A stretch of DNA of 64,000 nt from Sporolactobacillus sp. THM7-4 (GCF_004153165.1 NZ_SEMD01000016.1:1-64000); one strand, 5' to 3'; positions 41,663 through 51,797 are shown, numbered from the stretch's first letter. Notes: generated from the sequence alone by a model not told the origin. Numbers and translations: made by a program.

Positions 41663-42007
41663 TTAACCGGATAAATAGTCCCTGATCCGGTCGTAGATCC
41701 ACTCCCCGGCGATGCTTTTATGGTAGCCGACCTCAAAGACACGTCCTCTCGTGTATACTTGATATTCCAGCCAGTTTCTTTTCGTCATCCTGATGTGGCA
41801 GTCGAACAGCTCGTCTTTGTTTTTTCTCATATCATTCGTCACCCGGTGAATAGCCTCGTCGATAATGGCCAGATACTGATTTTTGAATTTCGTGTTTGTT
41901 ATGCTGATTACTTTTCTGTCGCGTTCAAGAGCAAGACGGATCAGCGGAAGAAAAATGTATTGCCGGATTATACGCTTTTCCTTTTGGGTCAGTTCATTTG
42001 CCTCCAT
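41663..42007 (-). CDS. Uncharacterised 114-residue protein (YhjD-like)
   Basis: Basic, mostly helical soluble protein of 114 residues: helices around RQYIFLPLIRLALERDRKVI and KNQYLAIIDEAIHRVTNDMRK, ending in a Trp/Tyr-rich segment (RNWLEYQVYTRGRVFEVGYHK). The layout reminds me of small Bacillus YhjD-type proteins; I recall that family only loosely. Good ribosome site CAGGTGA before the ATG. No function inferred. Confidence 0.65.
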   Translation of the reverse strand: MEANELTQKEKRIIRQYIFLPLIRLALERDRKVISITNTKFKNQYLAIIDEAIHRVTNDMRKNKDELFDCHIRMTKRNWLEYQVYTRGRVFEVGYHKSIAGEWIYDRIRDYLSG

Positions 42008-42255
42008 ACGATCACCTGAGTTTATTATATGCGAATACTTGTTCCTTTATCAATGGTAAAATAAAACAAACGTTCGTGTTTGGTGAGGAAAAAGAATCCG
42101 TACATCCTCCGGCGGTCTCTTTTGCGTGATGAATCGCGACTTTTCGTTTATGATATAAAAGGCACGCCTGATTACGGGAGGACGGGTCCGGCTCGCTCTA
42201 AAAGGATCGGCTGTTTTTGATAGATTGATCGTGAAACGGACACGGAGGAAAAAAG

Positions 42256-43734
42256 ATGGAACAGACAAATAAAAAACTGGTTATGACCGGCCTGATGGTC
42301 GGTACTTTTTTGACGGCAATCGAAGGAACGGTTGTCAGTACAGCAATGCCTCAGATTGTCGGAGATTTACAGGGAATCCGCATTATGGACTGGGTGTTTT
42401 CCATCTTTTTGCTGACTTCTGCGGTGACCGTGCCGATCTTTGGAAGACTGGCCGATCTATTCGGCAGAAAGCTGATATTTAACTGCGGTGCATTGTTTTT
42501 TCTTATCGGATCGGTTCTTTGCGGCTTATCCCAATCGATGACAGCACTGATTATTTTTCGCGGTGTGCAGGGAATTGGGGCCGGTGCAGTCATGACGCTG
42601 AGCACAACGATTATCGGCGACATTTATCCTGTAGAGTCCAGAGCAAGGATGTTCGGCATGATTGGGATGATCTGGGGGATTGCCGGTATTTTCGGCCCTC
42701 TCGCAGGGGGCTTTTTTGTGGATACGCTGTCCTGGCACTGGATCTTCTTCATCAATCTTCCATTCGGAATGCTTGCCATACTGCTCGTATCAGCCGGTCT
42801 CAGGCAGGAACCGGGACGGAAAAAGGAGAAAATTGACTTCACAGGCGCCGCAGCCTTCGCAATCAGTATCGTCGCTCTCCTATATGGGTTACAGAAGGCC
42901 GGGGAGGGGGGCAGCTGGTTTGAACCCGGTATGATCGGTTTTTTTTCGGTCTTTGTGATTTTCCTCGGTTTCTTCTTTATCATCGAACGGAGAACGAATG
43001 AACCGATGATTCCGCTCGTTTTATTCAAAAAGCCGATTGTTGTTGTGACGAATGTGCTGGCGGCGTGCGCAAGCGCGATTCTGATTGGCACGGATATCTA
43101 CCTGCCGATGTGGCTCCAGGGTCTGCTTGGTTTCAGGGCGACAGCCGCCGGACTTGTACTGGCCCCAATGTCTGTCGCATGGATGTCCGGCTCGTTTTTG
43201 TGCGGGCGACTGCTTACGAAGTACGGGATCAGGGTAAGCGGGCTGATCGGGTCGGTACCGATCTTTGCAGGAACGCTTTGGTTGGTTGTGCTTGTCCGGG
43301 ATTACGGCGGATCGCCGCTGTTTGTCATAACGGCAATCATTGGAGTCGGTTTCGGCATCTTACTGACACTTACAACCATCTGCGTACAATCGGCAGTTGG
43401 TTTCCACATGCGCGGTGCGGCGACTGCTTCCAATCAGTTTTGCCGGAGCCTCGGTCAGACGGTCGGTGCAGCGGCATTCGGTACCTGTTTCAACACACAG
43501 GCAGCGAAGCAGCTGAGCCGGCAGGACCCGGGAACATCGATACATGCTTTGAACCGTCTGATCCATCCGGCCAGTCAGATACAGCTGCCGGAGAAAACCG
43601 CGGAGCTGTTGAAAAATGGGCTTTATACAGGTATTCATCAAGTTTTTATTCTGTTAATGGGCCTCGCACTGATCACGTTACTCCTTGCCTGGTTCCTTCC
43701 CAAAAACCGCCCTGATTCGTATGAAAATAAATAA
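42256..43734 (+). CDS. MFS multidrug exporter, DHA2/EmrB-QacA type (14 TM)
   Basis: 492 residues and about 14 helices. Motif D/C region LMVGTFLTAIEGTVVSTAMPQI (about 13-34), motif A GRLADLFGRKLIF (about 68-80), motif B IIFRGVQGIGAGA, and motif C-like GIAGIFGPLAGGFFVD, as in DHA2 proton-coupled drug exporters. Start ATG has CGGAGG upstream. No regulator is adjacent. Likely efflux of drugs or metabolites; exact substrate unknown. Confidence 0.92.
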   Translation: MEQTNKKLVMTGLMVGTFLTAIEGTVVSTAMPQIVGDLQGIRIMDWVFSIFLLTSAVTVPIFGRLADLFGRKLIFNCGALFFLIGSVLCGLSQSMTALIIFRGVQGIGAGAVMTLSTTIIGDIYPVESRARMFGMIGMIWGIAGIFGPLAGGFFVDTLSWHWIFFINLPFGMLAILLVSAGLRQEPGRKKEKIDFTGAAAFAISIVALLYGLQKAGEGGSWFEPGMIGFFSVFVIFLGFFFIIERRTNEPMIPLVLFKKPIVVVTNVLAACASAILIGTDIYLPMWLQGLLGFRATAAGLVLAPMSVAWMSGSFLCGRLLTKYGIRVSGLIGSVPIFAGTLWLVVLVRDYGGSPLFVITAIIGVGFGILLTLTTICVQSAVGFHMRGAATASNQFCRSLGQTVGAAAFGTCFNTQAAKQLSRQDPGTSIHALNRLIHPASQIQLPEKTAELLKNGLYTGIHQVFILLMGLALITLLLAWFLPKNRPDSYENK

Positions 43735-43779
43735 TAACCGAGTGTTTTCCCATATTTGCGATCGACCGATGTTAAGATG

Positions 43780-44583
43780 TTAAAAGGTGTAAACAGACGA
43801 ACCGGCGGTGATTCGGATGCCATCCATTGGGGTTCCGGCGCCGAATGACGCGAGCGCGAGATAATCCGGACGAGTGGAACCAGGCATCAGAAAAGCGGAT
43901 ATTTGTGCACCGCTGCGCCTGTATTTGTTCAGTTCAGCAATGATCTGATCCGCCGGAAGAATGCCGATACCATGCCCATAGTAGAGGCCGCCCGATAAAC
44001 TGATGGCGTTTTCTCCCTGCCACTGTGGCGTCCGCGGATTGACGTCGGGATTTTTAAAGTAGCGGATGTCGCCCGGGATGCCTGAACCGACGTATGGGGC
44101 GTTTCTTAATGGGAAAAATGGATGGTGCTGCCAGTCCCAAAGATAAAGGTGCGTGTAAATCTCGTTAAAACGGCTTTCAGGCAGCGTTTCGATGAGTGCT
44201 TTATAGAGAACAATCATCATGGCCGTCGCGCATTCAAAAGCGTAAGCACGGCCATTCTGAAATATGTCCCGGATAGCTTCCGAAGGTGCCCGGCCGGTCC
44301 TGAGTTCAAAACCGCCGTCGCCAGTCAGCGACCAGAAGGTTTCGTTGCAGGAAGAATAGTAGAAGGTCGCGAAAGTCGCTCCGCTCTGATTCAGGGCGCG
44401 TGCGGCTTCAATGGTCTCGTTCCGAAGCTTAATTTCAAAGGTCAGTTCGTTGTGTGACGGGAATGAAAAGGTTTCGCGGGATTCTGCCATCGCCCTGAAA
44501 ATAGCAGGCGCATAATTTCCAGTCGCCTGGTCACTTCCGGACGCGTCCTGGGCCTGTACGATGTGATTTTCAACGATAATCAT
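43780..44583 (-). CDS. tgl: Protein-glutamine gamma-glutamyltransferase (spore coat)
   Basis: 267 residues, the spore coat transglutaminase Tgl that crosslinks coat proteins such as GerQ through epsilon-(gamma-glutamyl)lysine bonds. Catalytic Cys118 in AYAFECATAM corresponds to Cys116 of B. subtilis. Other matching blocks: NELTFEIKLR, SGATFATFYYS, DIRYFKNPDVNPRTPQWQGEN, YGHGIGI. It is strong evidence for a sporeformer. Its ATG lies 14 nt inside the end of the upstream gene on the same strand, so the two are translationally coupled. Confidence 0.95.
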   Translation of the reverse strand: MIIVENHIVQAQDASGSDQATGNYAPAIFRAMAESRETFSFPSHNELTFEIKLRNETIEAARALNQSGATFATFYYSSCNETFWSLTGDGGFELRTGRAPSEAIRDIFQNGRAYAFECATAMMIVLYKALIETLPESRFNEIYTHLYLWDWQHHPFFPLRNAPYVGSGIPGDIRYFKNPDVNPRTPQWQGENAISLSGGLYYGHGIGILPADQIIAELNKYRRSGAQISAFLMPGSTRPDYLALASFGAGTPMDGIRITAGSSVYTF

Positions 44584-45568
44584 ACGTATTCATCTCTCCT
44601 CTATGCAAAAGACTGCGGAAGGGAGCTGCCTGTTCGCTCAGAGGCCGTTCAATCCACGATTGCCAGTCATTCGGCTGCTGTTTTCTCAGGTGTACAGAAT
44701 AAGAAGATAGAGCGACCTGGATCTTCCGGGGCAGTTTTAAAAAGGCCAGATAATGGTCTCTTTCTTCTGGAAGAAGGATTTGACGCGGCTCTCCGGTTCC
44801 CGGATCGACAGCCTTTCCAAGGTATTTGGCACCAAAGTGGATTCTGTAAGGAACGCCTCCCGGAAAAGCATCATTTGTTACTCCGGTATAGACCAAGTAG
44901 TGTTCATTTTCTTCATACCAGTTTTCAAAGGCGAGAAAAGCTGATTTATTGCTTGTTGAGTGTCGGACTTCAGGAATAAAAGCGAGCAAACGATGGGCGT
45001 AGCCGCTTTCAACCGTCTGGTCAGACAATAAATAATTTGCAAGGTAGATTAAATAGACAGGCTTCGACGTCTCCAGAAGCGCGCTGATCAGATAATGGCG
45101 CTGACTTCTGTTTTTGTAACGGTAAACAATCAAGTCAACCATTTCCCTGACCCAGTCCTGATTATAGGTCAGTAAGACCTGGATGGCCGTTTGATCGATG
45201 ACTTGTACGTAATCTGTCGAAAGTATAGTATTCCAGCCGGTTCGAAGGATCCAGAGAAGCGAATCGACGACAAGATCATGCTGATCGGCAAAAGAAGAAT
45301 CAGACTGGAATCCGTCTTCCGCACCCTTGAGCACATTTCGGGTGTGAGCGAGGGCAATTTGCATGCGTGGATTCAATTCAATGCCACGTACTTCTATGTC
45401 ATCCTTAAGCGAGAAAAGAACAGGAAACTCGAGTTGCGGATCATTAATCAGCCGGGTGGCAAGCTCCCGGTCTTTTTCAAATAACTGCAGCCACTCTGGC
45501 AGCAATTGTTCAGGATGATCAAGCCGCAGCCTGTTCAACGGATGCTGGCACATCTCGTCGGCGTTCAT
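44570..45568 (-). CDS. Unrecognised helical protein coupled to tgl
   Basis: 332 residues, soluble, rich in Leu and charged residues. Its middle has repeated amphipathic helices like HEAT repeats (VIDQTAIQVLLTYNQDWVREMVDLIVYRYKNR region and YLISALLETSKPVYLIYLANYLLS). I cannot assign a family. Start ATG 45568 has GGAGG 9 nt upstream; the longer frame is excluded. It overlaps tgl by 14 nt, so a role in the spore coat or late sporulation is likely by association only. Confidence 0.7.
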   Translation of the reverse strand: MNADEMCQHPLNRLRLDHPEQLLPEWLQLFEKDRELATRLINDPQLEFPVLFSLKDDIEVRGIELNPRMQIALAHTRNVLKGAEDGFQSDSSFADQHDLVVDSLLWILRTGWNTILSTDYVQVIDQTAIQVLLTYNQDWVREMVDLIVYRYKNRSQRHYLISALLETSKPVYLIYLANYLLSDQTVESGYAHRLLAFIPEVRHSTSNKSAFLAFENWYEENEHYLVYTGVTNDAFPGGVPYRIHFGAKYLGKAVDPGTGEPRQILLPEERDHYLAFLKLPRKIQVALSSYSVHLRKQQPNDWQSWIERPLSEQAAPFRSLLHRGEMNTYDYR

Positions 45569-45763
45569 TGTTCCGGACCTCCAATGTTTTTTAACTTTTG
45601 AGGCAGATAGATCTTCCATAGAGAATAGAGTGGGAATTTTGTATTTATCCCTATGCTGATCAGCCTGTGTTTATGATTTTTTATTCGGATGGGTTAAAAG
45701 CGTGTCTTTGTCCGTCTGAGTTGTGGTAAACTGAGAAACAGAGCGTGACAGGAGGTGATTGTG

Positions 45764-46558
45764 ATGAAACAGTACCTGGATTTATGTCGCAGGGTGCTCG
45801 CGGAAGGACATAAGAAACAGGATCGTACCGGGACTGGAACGATCAGTGTTTTCGGGCATCAGATGCGCTTCAATCTTCAGGATGGTTTTCCACTTCTGAC
45901 AACAAAAAAACTGCATTACAAGTCAATCATTTATGAATTACTCTGGTTTCTTCGCGGAGATACAAATATCAAGTTTCTTCAGGATCATGGGGTCAGGATA
46001 TGGAATGAATGGGCGGATAAAAACGGGGAACTCGGTCCGGTGTACGGACATCAGTGGCGGTCATGGCCGGGGAAAAACGGACAGACAATCGATCAAATTT
46101 CGAATGTCATTGAACAGATCAAAAAAACCCCGGATTCCAGGCGCCTGATCGTTACGGCATGGAATCCCGCCGATGTTCCGGAAATGGCACTGCCCCCGTG
46201 CCACTGCCTGTTCCAGTTTTATGTTCATCAAGGTAAACTAAGCTGCCAACTGTATCAACGCAGCGCTGATATTTTTCTCGGAGTGCCGTTCAATATCGCT
46301 TCCTATGCACTGTTAACCCATATGATCGCTCACGTGACAGGTCTTGAAGTGGGGGACTTTGTGCATACACTTGGCGATGCGCATATTTATTTAAATCACA
46401 TTGAACAGGTCAAAGAACAATTACAGCGGACACCGAGGCCTCTGCCTGAACTGAAAATCGTTCGTCATGTGTCCTCTGTTTTTGACTTTGTCTATGATGA
46501 CTTTCTCATTGAAGGTTACCATCCTTATCCGCATATCAAAGGTCAGGTGTCGGTATGA
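45764..46558 (+). CDS. thyA: Thymidylate synthase
   Basis: 264 residues. Converts dUMP to dTMP with methylene-THF. Active-site block [13 protein letters not shown] with the nucleophile Cys (about 146); [11 protein letters not shown] near the start, [18 protein letters not shown] for dUMP binding, and GDAHIYLNH. Start ATG 45764 is 8 nt after GGAGG, so the GTG codons just before it are not used. The stop overlaps the dfrA start as ATGA, forming a two-gene operon. Confidence 0.98.
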   Translation: MKQYLDLCRRVLAEGHKKQDRTGTGTISVFGHQMRFNLQDGFPLLTTKKLHYKSIIYELLWFLRGDTNIKFLQDHGVRIWNEWADKNGELGPVYGHQWRSWPGKNGQTIDQISNVIEQIKKTPDSRRLIVTAWNPADVPEMALPPCHCLFQFYVHQGKLSCQLYQRSADIFLGVPFNIASYALLTHMIAHVTGLEVGDFVHTLGDAHIYLNHIEQVKEQLQRTPRPLPELKIVRHVSSVFDFVYDDFLIEGYHPYPHIKGQVSV

Positions 46559-47058
46559 TTTCATTTATGTTGGCAATGGATCGAAACAGGCTGATCGGAA
46601 GTGGAAACAAGCTTCCCTGGCATTTGCCGGCTGATCTTCGCCATTTTAAGAATAAAACGCTGGGCCACCCGGTCGTCATGGGAAAAAAAACATTCGATTC
46701 GATTGGAAAACCACTTCCCGGCAGAAGAAATATAGTACTGACAAGAGATCGGAATTTTGTTTTACAGGGGGCTGATGTTTTTCATTCAGTGAGTGAGTTT
46801 CTGGCAAGCGGGTGTGCCTTTGGCGAGGAATGCTTTGTCATCGGAGGCGGGCAGATTTTTGAGTCTTTTCTGCCGTTTGCGGACAGGCTGTATATCACGC
46901 TTATTGATGCCGAGTTCGAAGGAGATACATACTTTACCGTCTTTGATGAAAAGAAGTGGCGGCTTGTTTCTGAAACTTCCGGGACGCTGGACAGGAATAA
47001 TCCTTTTCCGCACATTTTTCAAGTCTACGAGCGTACGGCCGGGGCGCTGATAGAATGA
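46555..47058 (+). CDS. dfrA: Dihydrofolate reductase
   Basis: 167 residues. Regenerates tetrahydrofolate used up by ThyA. Motifs [28 protein letters not shown] (about 4-31), [24 protein letters not shown] with the NADPH Arg, and [22 protein letters not shown]. It overlaps thyA by four bases, the usual coupled arrangement. Shorter variants of this gene name (folA, dfr) are equivalent. Confidence 0.97.
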   Translation: MISFMLAMDRNRLIGSGNKLPWHLPADLRHFKNKTLGHPVVMGKKTFDSIGKPLPGRRNIVLTRDRNFVLQGADVFHSVSEFLASGCAFGEECFVIGGGQIFESFLPFADRLYITLIDAEFEGDTYFTVFDEKKWRLVSETSGTLDRNNPFPHIFQVYERTAGALIE

Positions 47059-47198
47059 GTCTGTTATGGAACAGGGCACGAAGGGATCACTGCAATCGGT
47101 CCGCCAGATTCAAATCATAAACGGCAGGCAATTGTTTCCATCGACTTTTCACCCCTTTTTATACGTCGCATAAACTATTAAAAAGGGTGACGGAGTTG

Positions 47199-47438
47199 AT
47201 GAAAATGATCGCTTACAGTCTTCAGCTTCTGCTATGTTACGGGATCATCGGGCTGGTTATGGGATGGATGCTTGGCGTATCTCCTTTTTGGGGATTGAGC
47301 AAAAAGTGGCATGTCGCTGCATTCCTGTTTTTTCTGATTGTCTGGCTGCCCGTCTCGATGTTTGCTTTGATGGCCGCACCACTTGTAAACGCGCTACGGA
47401 TCAGGGAAGAAAATGAAATAAAGAATGTGGGCTCCTGA
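47199..47438 (+). CDS. Small two-helix membrane protein, unrecognised
   Basis: 79 residues with two hydrophobic helices: SLQLLLCYGIIGLVMGWMLG and HVAAFLFFLIVWLPVSMFALMAAPL. The short charged C-terminus is NALRIREENEIKN. The start is uncertain between ATG 47199 and ATG 47205, the latter 9 nt after CGGAG. No family known. It lies downstream of thyA-dfrA with a 140-nt gap and has its own terminator overlapping the stop codon. Confidence 0.6.
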   Translation: MKMIAYSLQLLLCYGIIGLVMGWMLGVSPFWGLSKKWHVAAFLFFLIVWLPVSMFALMAAPLVNALRIREENEIKNVGS

Positions 47439-47456
47439 TCGGCGGAGCCTGTTTTT
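47430..47456 (+). terminator. Terminator overlapping the small membrane gene stop
   Basis: GGCTCC (47430-47435) pairs with GGAGCC (47444-47449), then TGTTTTT. Confidence 0.75.
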
Positions 47457-47877
47457 GTACATATATTGTCACGAATCAACCGCTCAAAAAGGTGGACAAG
47501 CCTGTGCACGTCATTCAAAAACAGCCGGGCATTTTGAAAATGTGTGTCTTGTGGACGAAATCATTTCGTGTAAGGATACATTCATGATTTTTTATGCCCG
47601 AAGAAAATTTTATCGCGTAATAAAAATGACTGATAAATTTAATTTCTTGACAAATCTATGAAATTGCTTTAAAACGTATTAATAAACGATAAGGAAGATT
47701 TAGAATAAACCTTGCAGCAGGTGAGCATAAAATTGGAAAAGTTTATCACTTTATGCGAGAATGCATACATGGTTTAATTAAAACAACGAATCTTTTTTAC
47801 ATCAGAAAATAATGTGAAATGAAAAAAATTGTCAGTGCGCAGACGACGTATTGGCAAAAGAGGGGGAATGACGAGGT
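47457..47877. other. AT-rich leader and promoter region of gapN
   Basis: About 420 bases without a gene. TTGACA at 47647-47652 is followed by a 17-nt spacer and TAAAAC, a possible weak promoter. The rest is AT-rich leader sequence without clear hairpins. Long untranslated control sequence is unusual for gapN. Confidence 0.4.
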
Positions 47878-49329
47878 ATGGCTTCAAATGTTTCAGAATT
47901 AATCACCTATAATGCCTATTTAGCCGGCGAGTGGAAAGAAAGTTCGTCCGGTGAAACAATTGCCATTAAATCGCCCTGGCTTCGTCAAACAATCGGCAAT
48001 GTTCAAGCCGTTACACGTGAAGAAGTTGACGCAGCAATCGAGTCTGCTCATGCAGCACAAAAAGAATGGGCACAGAAATCTCTGAGCGAACGCGGCACTT
48101 ATTTGGAACGCTGGGCAGATGAACTGGAAAAGAATGCGGAAGAAATTGCGAGAACCGTCATGCAGGAAGTCGGCAAGGGATACAAGGATGCGAAAAAAGA
48201 AGTGGTTCGAACCGCAGACCTGATCAGGTACACGGTTCAGGAAGCTTTGCACATGCATGGGGAAAGCCTGAGAGGAGACGGGTTCCCCGGCGGACCGCAA
48301 AACAAGATTGGTATCGTTGAACGGGTACCACTCGGTGTTGTGCTTGCCATTTCGCCATTTAATTATCCGGTCAATCTGGCCGCATCCAAGATCGCCCCGG
48401 CTCTGATGGCAGGAAACGGCGTCATATTCAAACCCGCAACACAAGGTTCAGTCAGCGGAATCAAAATGATCGAAGCTTTGGACAAAGCCGGTCTTCCGAA
48501 GGGACTTTTGAGTCTGACTACGGGGCGTGGTTCCGTTATCGGCGACTATCTCGTTGAACATAAGGGAATCGATATGATCAGCTTTACCGGCGGTTCAAAC
48601 ACAGGCCATCATTTATCGCAGCAATCCGTCATGATCCCTCTTGTTCTCGAACTGGGTGGCAAGGATCCGGCAATCGTCTGTGAAGACGCTGACCTTGATG
48701 TGGCAGTAAAAAGTATTATGAATGGTGCGTTTTCCTATTCAGGGCAACGTTGCACGGCAATTAAACGTGTGCTTGTAAATGAAAAAGTAGCAGATCGGCT
48801 CGTTAAAAAACTGAAAGATGCGATTGAAAAGCTGTCTGTCGGTTCACCGGAAGAAGATAGCACGGTTGTACCTTTGATTGATGATAAATCTGCGGATTTC
48901 GTTCAAAGTCTGATTGATGATGCGCTGGCGAAAAATGCTGATCTTGTAATCGGTAATAAACGTAAGGATAACTTGCTTTACCCGACTCTGCTTGACCATG
49001 TTACCGAAGACATGGATGTTGCATGGATCGAGCCTTTCGGACCGGTGCTTCCTGTAATCCGTGTTCAGTCAGATGAAGAGGCAGTAGAAATCGCCAATAA
49101 ATCGGAATTCGGTTTACAGGCCAGCATCTTCACTCAGGATGTGGATCGTGCGTTTGCCATAGCGAAAAAAGTAGAAGCCGGTACGGTTCAAGTGAACGGG
49201 CGAACGGAGCGTGGACCGGATCACTTCCCGTTCCTTGGTGTCAAGTCGTCCGGTATGGGCGTACAGGGAATACATCACAGTCTGATTTCCATGTCCCGCG
49301 TAAAAGTCACGGTGCTGAATTTAAAATAA
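47878..49329 (+). CDS. gapN: NADP-dependent non-phosphorylating glyceraldehyde-3-phosphate dehydrogenase
   Basis: 483 residues, aldehyde dehydrogenase superfamily. Oxidises G3P directly to 3-phosphoglycerate and makes NADPH, bypassing GapA/Pgk. Catalytic Glu in LELGGKDP, Cys in SGQRCTAIKRVL (GapN subgroup hallmark), and EPFGPVLPVIRV. The GapN-type N-terminus is NAYLAGEWKESSSGETI. Start ATG follows GAGGGGG. Monocistronic with its own terminator. It is an NADPH source beside Zwf and Gnd. Confidence 0.96.
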   Translation: MASNVSELITYNAYLAGEWKESSSGETIAIKSPWLRQTIGNVQAVTREEVDAAIESAHAAQKEWAQKSLSERGTYLERWADELEKNAEEIARTVMQEVGKGYKDAKKEVVRTADLIRYTVQEALHMHGESLRGDGFPGGPQNKIGIVERVPLGVVLAISPFNYPVNLAASKIAPALMAGNGVIFKPATQGSVSGIKMIEALDKAGLPKGLLSLTTGRGSVIGDYLVEHKGIDMISFTGGSNTGHHLSQQSVMIPLVLELGGKDPAIVCEDADLDVAVKSIMNGAFSYSGQRCTAIKRVLVNEKVADRLVKKLKDAIEKLSVGSPEEDSTVVPLIDDKSADFVQSLIDDALAKNADLVIGNKRKDNLLYPTLLDHVTEDMDVAWIEPFGPVLPVIRVQSDEEAVEIANKSEFGLQASIFTQDVDRAFAIAKKVEAGTVQVNGRTERGPDHFPFLGVKSSGMGVQGIHHSLISMSRVKVTVLNLK

Positions 49330-49343
49330 GTAAAAAAGCTGAA

Positions 49344-49372
49344 AAAGAGGGGCTGACAGCTCCTCTTTTTTT
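49344..49372 (+). terminator. Terminator after gapN
   Basis: AAAGAGGGGCT and AGCTCCTCTTT with a 3-nt loop and one G-T pair, then T-rich. Confidence 0.85.
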
Positions 49373-49563
49373 ACTGAAAAGATAAAGACGCGGGGTAACC
49401 GGGATTGAAACAGCGATCGTGCAATGAAAGCTCAGCCTGGCGCCTGACCATTTGATCGGCTCGTTTTTTATAAAGGTCACCGTTGAGAAAACGCGGCAAC
49501 AGGAATCTTTTGAAGAAAAATTAAAAGACTTCCCGGGAAAATAATCCAGGAAAGTCGGGATAA

Positions 49564-49929
49564 TTAATAGTAGGCACCCGGTCCGTAAAATCCTCCATAA
49601 GGCGGACGAGGGCCGTACGGATATCCGTATGGACCATAACTGGAGTAAGGATAAGGATAGGGGCGGACCCCTATGATCGTACTGAGTCCGATTCCGAGAA
49701 GACTTCCGGCGACGCCGCCCAGAAAGGCGCCGGGACCAGGGCCATAAATAAAGGTTCCCGGATTTCTTGTTTCAGGCATCGACTCCGGATTCCCGAATAA
49801 CCTGAGATAGACTTTCTCATGATCCACGGACTCGATAATTCCGTGATGGACCACACCATCGCTGCATTTGATTTCGACGCCCTGATTTATAAACAAACAG
49901 CATTTTTCGTAACAGGTTTGGCGCGACAT
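49564..49929 (-). CDS. Small Sm-like-fold protein with Gly/Tyr/Pro-rich tail
   Basis: 121 residues. N-terminal part (about 1-60): a Cys-rich start (CYEKCC), then INQGVEIKCSDGVVHHGIIESVDHEKVYLRL, an Sm/KOW-like beta pattern (HxGxxxxVDxxxVYL). NPGTFIYGPGP and a Gly-rich hydrophobic segment (GGVAGSLLGIGLSTIIG) follow, then a 40-residue PYPYGPYG-type tail. It is a paralogue of the protein at 51798. Such tails are common in spore coat and surface proteins. Function unknown. GAGGTATG precedes the start. Confidence 0.75.
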   Translation of the reverse strand: MSRQTCYEKCCLFINQGVEIKCSDGVVHHGIIESVDHEKVYLRLFGNPESMPETRNPGTFIYGPGPGAFLGGVAGSLLGIGLSTIIGVRPYPYPYSSYGPYGYPYGPRPPYGGFYGPGAYY

Positions 49930-50131
49930 GGTGAAGACATACCTCCTTTAAATTATTATTTATTAAGGTCGACATGAACACCGGTCATCAAAACATGATG
50001 TAAATTCCATCGCTGGCCTGACGAACATCCTCTATCGCCTATTTTTAATTTATGCAGGATGAAAAAAAGGGCAAGGGCGATTGTCTCTGTATCCGGAGAA
50101 ACCGTCCCGGTACAAGAAAGGAGAATCACCT

Positions 50132-51676
50132 TTGTTATTCATAGAAGCCAATCATTTGTCTTTCTCATATGGAGACAAATTGATCTATAAACAAATGAAT
50201 TTCCGATTGATGGAAGGGGAACATATTGCTCTTGTCGGAGCAAATGGTGCGGGAAAATCGACCTTCTTTAAACTGTTGTCCGGGGCGCTCCTGCCGGACA
50301 GTGGAACGATTGAGAAACGGGCGGGGCTTCGCCTCGGCATGATCGAGCAACATTTGCATTTTGACAGGGATAAGACTGTTTATGCTTATCTGCAGAGTGC
50401 ATTTCAGGATCTGTTTGATACTGAAAATAAAATGAACCGACTTGCTGAACAGATGAAGGAAGGAGATGTCCCGGATTCAGTCATTGAGGAGTACGGTAAG
50501 TTGCAGGATTATCTTCTCGATCATGATTTTTATACGCTTGATGCGAAAATTCATGAACTGGCGGACGGGCTCGGCTTATCGGCAATCGGACTGGATACGG
50601 GTGCCAGCCGTTTGAGCGGGGGGCAGCTGACCAAATTGTGTCTGGCAAAACTTCTGCTGGAAGAGCCAGACATGCTGCTTCTTGATGAACCGACAAACTA
50701 TCTTGATACAAGTCATATTGAATGGCTGACAGAGTATTTGAAAGCATACCCCCATGCATATATTGTTATTTCGCACGACACCGCATTTTTAAACGAGATC
50801 GCCGGTTTTGTCTGTCACCTTGAGAATCATCAATTAATCCGTTATATCGGGAATTATCAGTCATTTCTCAAGCAGCATGAAGCCCGTCGCCAGCAGCAGA
50901 TAATCGCGTTCCGTCAGCAGCAGAGGGAGATTCGGAAACTGGAGACGTATATTCAGAAAAACAAGGTAAGGACATCTACCGCGAAACAAGCAAAAAGCCG
51001 TGAGAAAAAGCTTGAAAAAATAGACCGCATCGATCCTCCGGCTTCTTCAAAAAAGTCCCGCTTTCATTTCGAAACAGGCCGGACGCCGGTACGGATCGTT
51101 TTTAATCTCGAAAAAGTTAGCGTCGGTTATGATAAACCGCTTCTTCCGCCGATCGACTTCCATCTTGAGCGGGGAGAGAAGGTCGCCGTAATCGGCCATA
51201 ACGGAATAGGGAAGACGACCTTTCTGAAAACGATGCTTGGTCTCATCGAGCCCCTTGGTGGTAAGGTGACGATCGGCGAGCGTGTCGCGCCTGGCTATTT
51301 TGCACAATTGTCGCGCCCGCCCGCTCTGGCGCCGCTGAACTGGATGATGGAATCATTTCCGGACGTACCGGAAAAAGTACTGAGAAGTCATCTGGCGGGA
51401 TGCGGGGTATTTGCCAAACACATGCGGCAGCCGATGAATACGCTCAGCGGGGGAGAAGAGACAAAAGTACGTATTGCCAGGCTGATGCTGGAAAAAAGCA
51501 ATGTCCTGATCTTCGATGAACCGACCAATCACCTGGACGTCGATGCAAAGGATGCTCTCAGTACGGCTCTTGATCAGTATCAAGGCACAATTCTTGTCGT
51601 CAGTCATGAACGGGGTTTTTATGAGCCGTGGGTGACGAGAGTCTGGGACATTGAAGCCTGGTCTCTGAGAAGTTAA
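50132..51676 (+). CDS. ABC-F ATPase (translation factor type)
   Basis: 514 residues with two ABC domains and no membrane segment. Domain 1: GANGAGKST (Walker A), LSGGQLTK, LLLDEPTNYLD. Domain 2: GHNGIGKTT, LSGGEETKV, LIFDEPTNHLDVDAKDAL. A charged linker of about 80 residues separates them (RRQQQIIAFRQQQREIRKLETYI), and there is no long C-terminal extension. ABC-F proteins bind the ribosomal E site; some resolve stalling or give antibiotic resistance. The start is TTG 50132, 8 nt after AAAGGAG. The subgroup (YkpA, YfmM or Uup) is not resolved. Confidence 0.92.
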   Translation: MLFIEANHLSFSYGDKLIYKQMNFRLMEGEHIALVGANGAGKSTFFKLLSGALLPDSGTIEKRAGLRLGMIEQHLHFDRDKTVYAYLQSAFQDLFDTENKMNRLAEQMKEGDVPDSVIEEYGKLQDYLLDHDFYTLDAKIHELADGLGLSAIGLDTGASRLSGGQLTKLCLAKLLLEEPDMLLLDEPTNYLDTSHIEWLTEYLKAYPHAYIVISHDTAFLNEIAGFVCHLENHQLIRYIGNYQSFLKQHEARRQQQIIAFRQQQREIRKLETYIQKNKVRTSTAKQAKSREKKLEKIDRIDPPASSKKSRFHFETGRTPVRIVFNLEKVSVGYDKPLLPPIDFHLERGEKVAVIGHNGIGKTTFLKTMLGLIEPLGGKVTIGERVAPGYFAQLSRPPALAPLNWMMESFPDVPEKVLRSHLAGCGVFAKHMRQPMNTLSGGEETKVRIARLMLEKSNVLIFDEPTNHLDVDAKDALSTALDQYQGTILVVSHERGFYEPWVTRVWDIEAWSLRS

Positions 51677-51797
51677 ATACCGTTTAAGTAGTGAATCTGT
51701 CTGTTTTTATCAATCGATGGCGAGTGCCTTGTCCGCTGCCTTTCTTTCCGCATAAGCTGAAGAGAATGTTTAATCTCAAGGAAAGGGAAGAAACGGT

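Noticed and set aside
43065-43715. 216-codon frame inside the MFS exporter
   Set aside because: Same-strand shadow in another frame; the EmrB/QacA reading has all family motifs.
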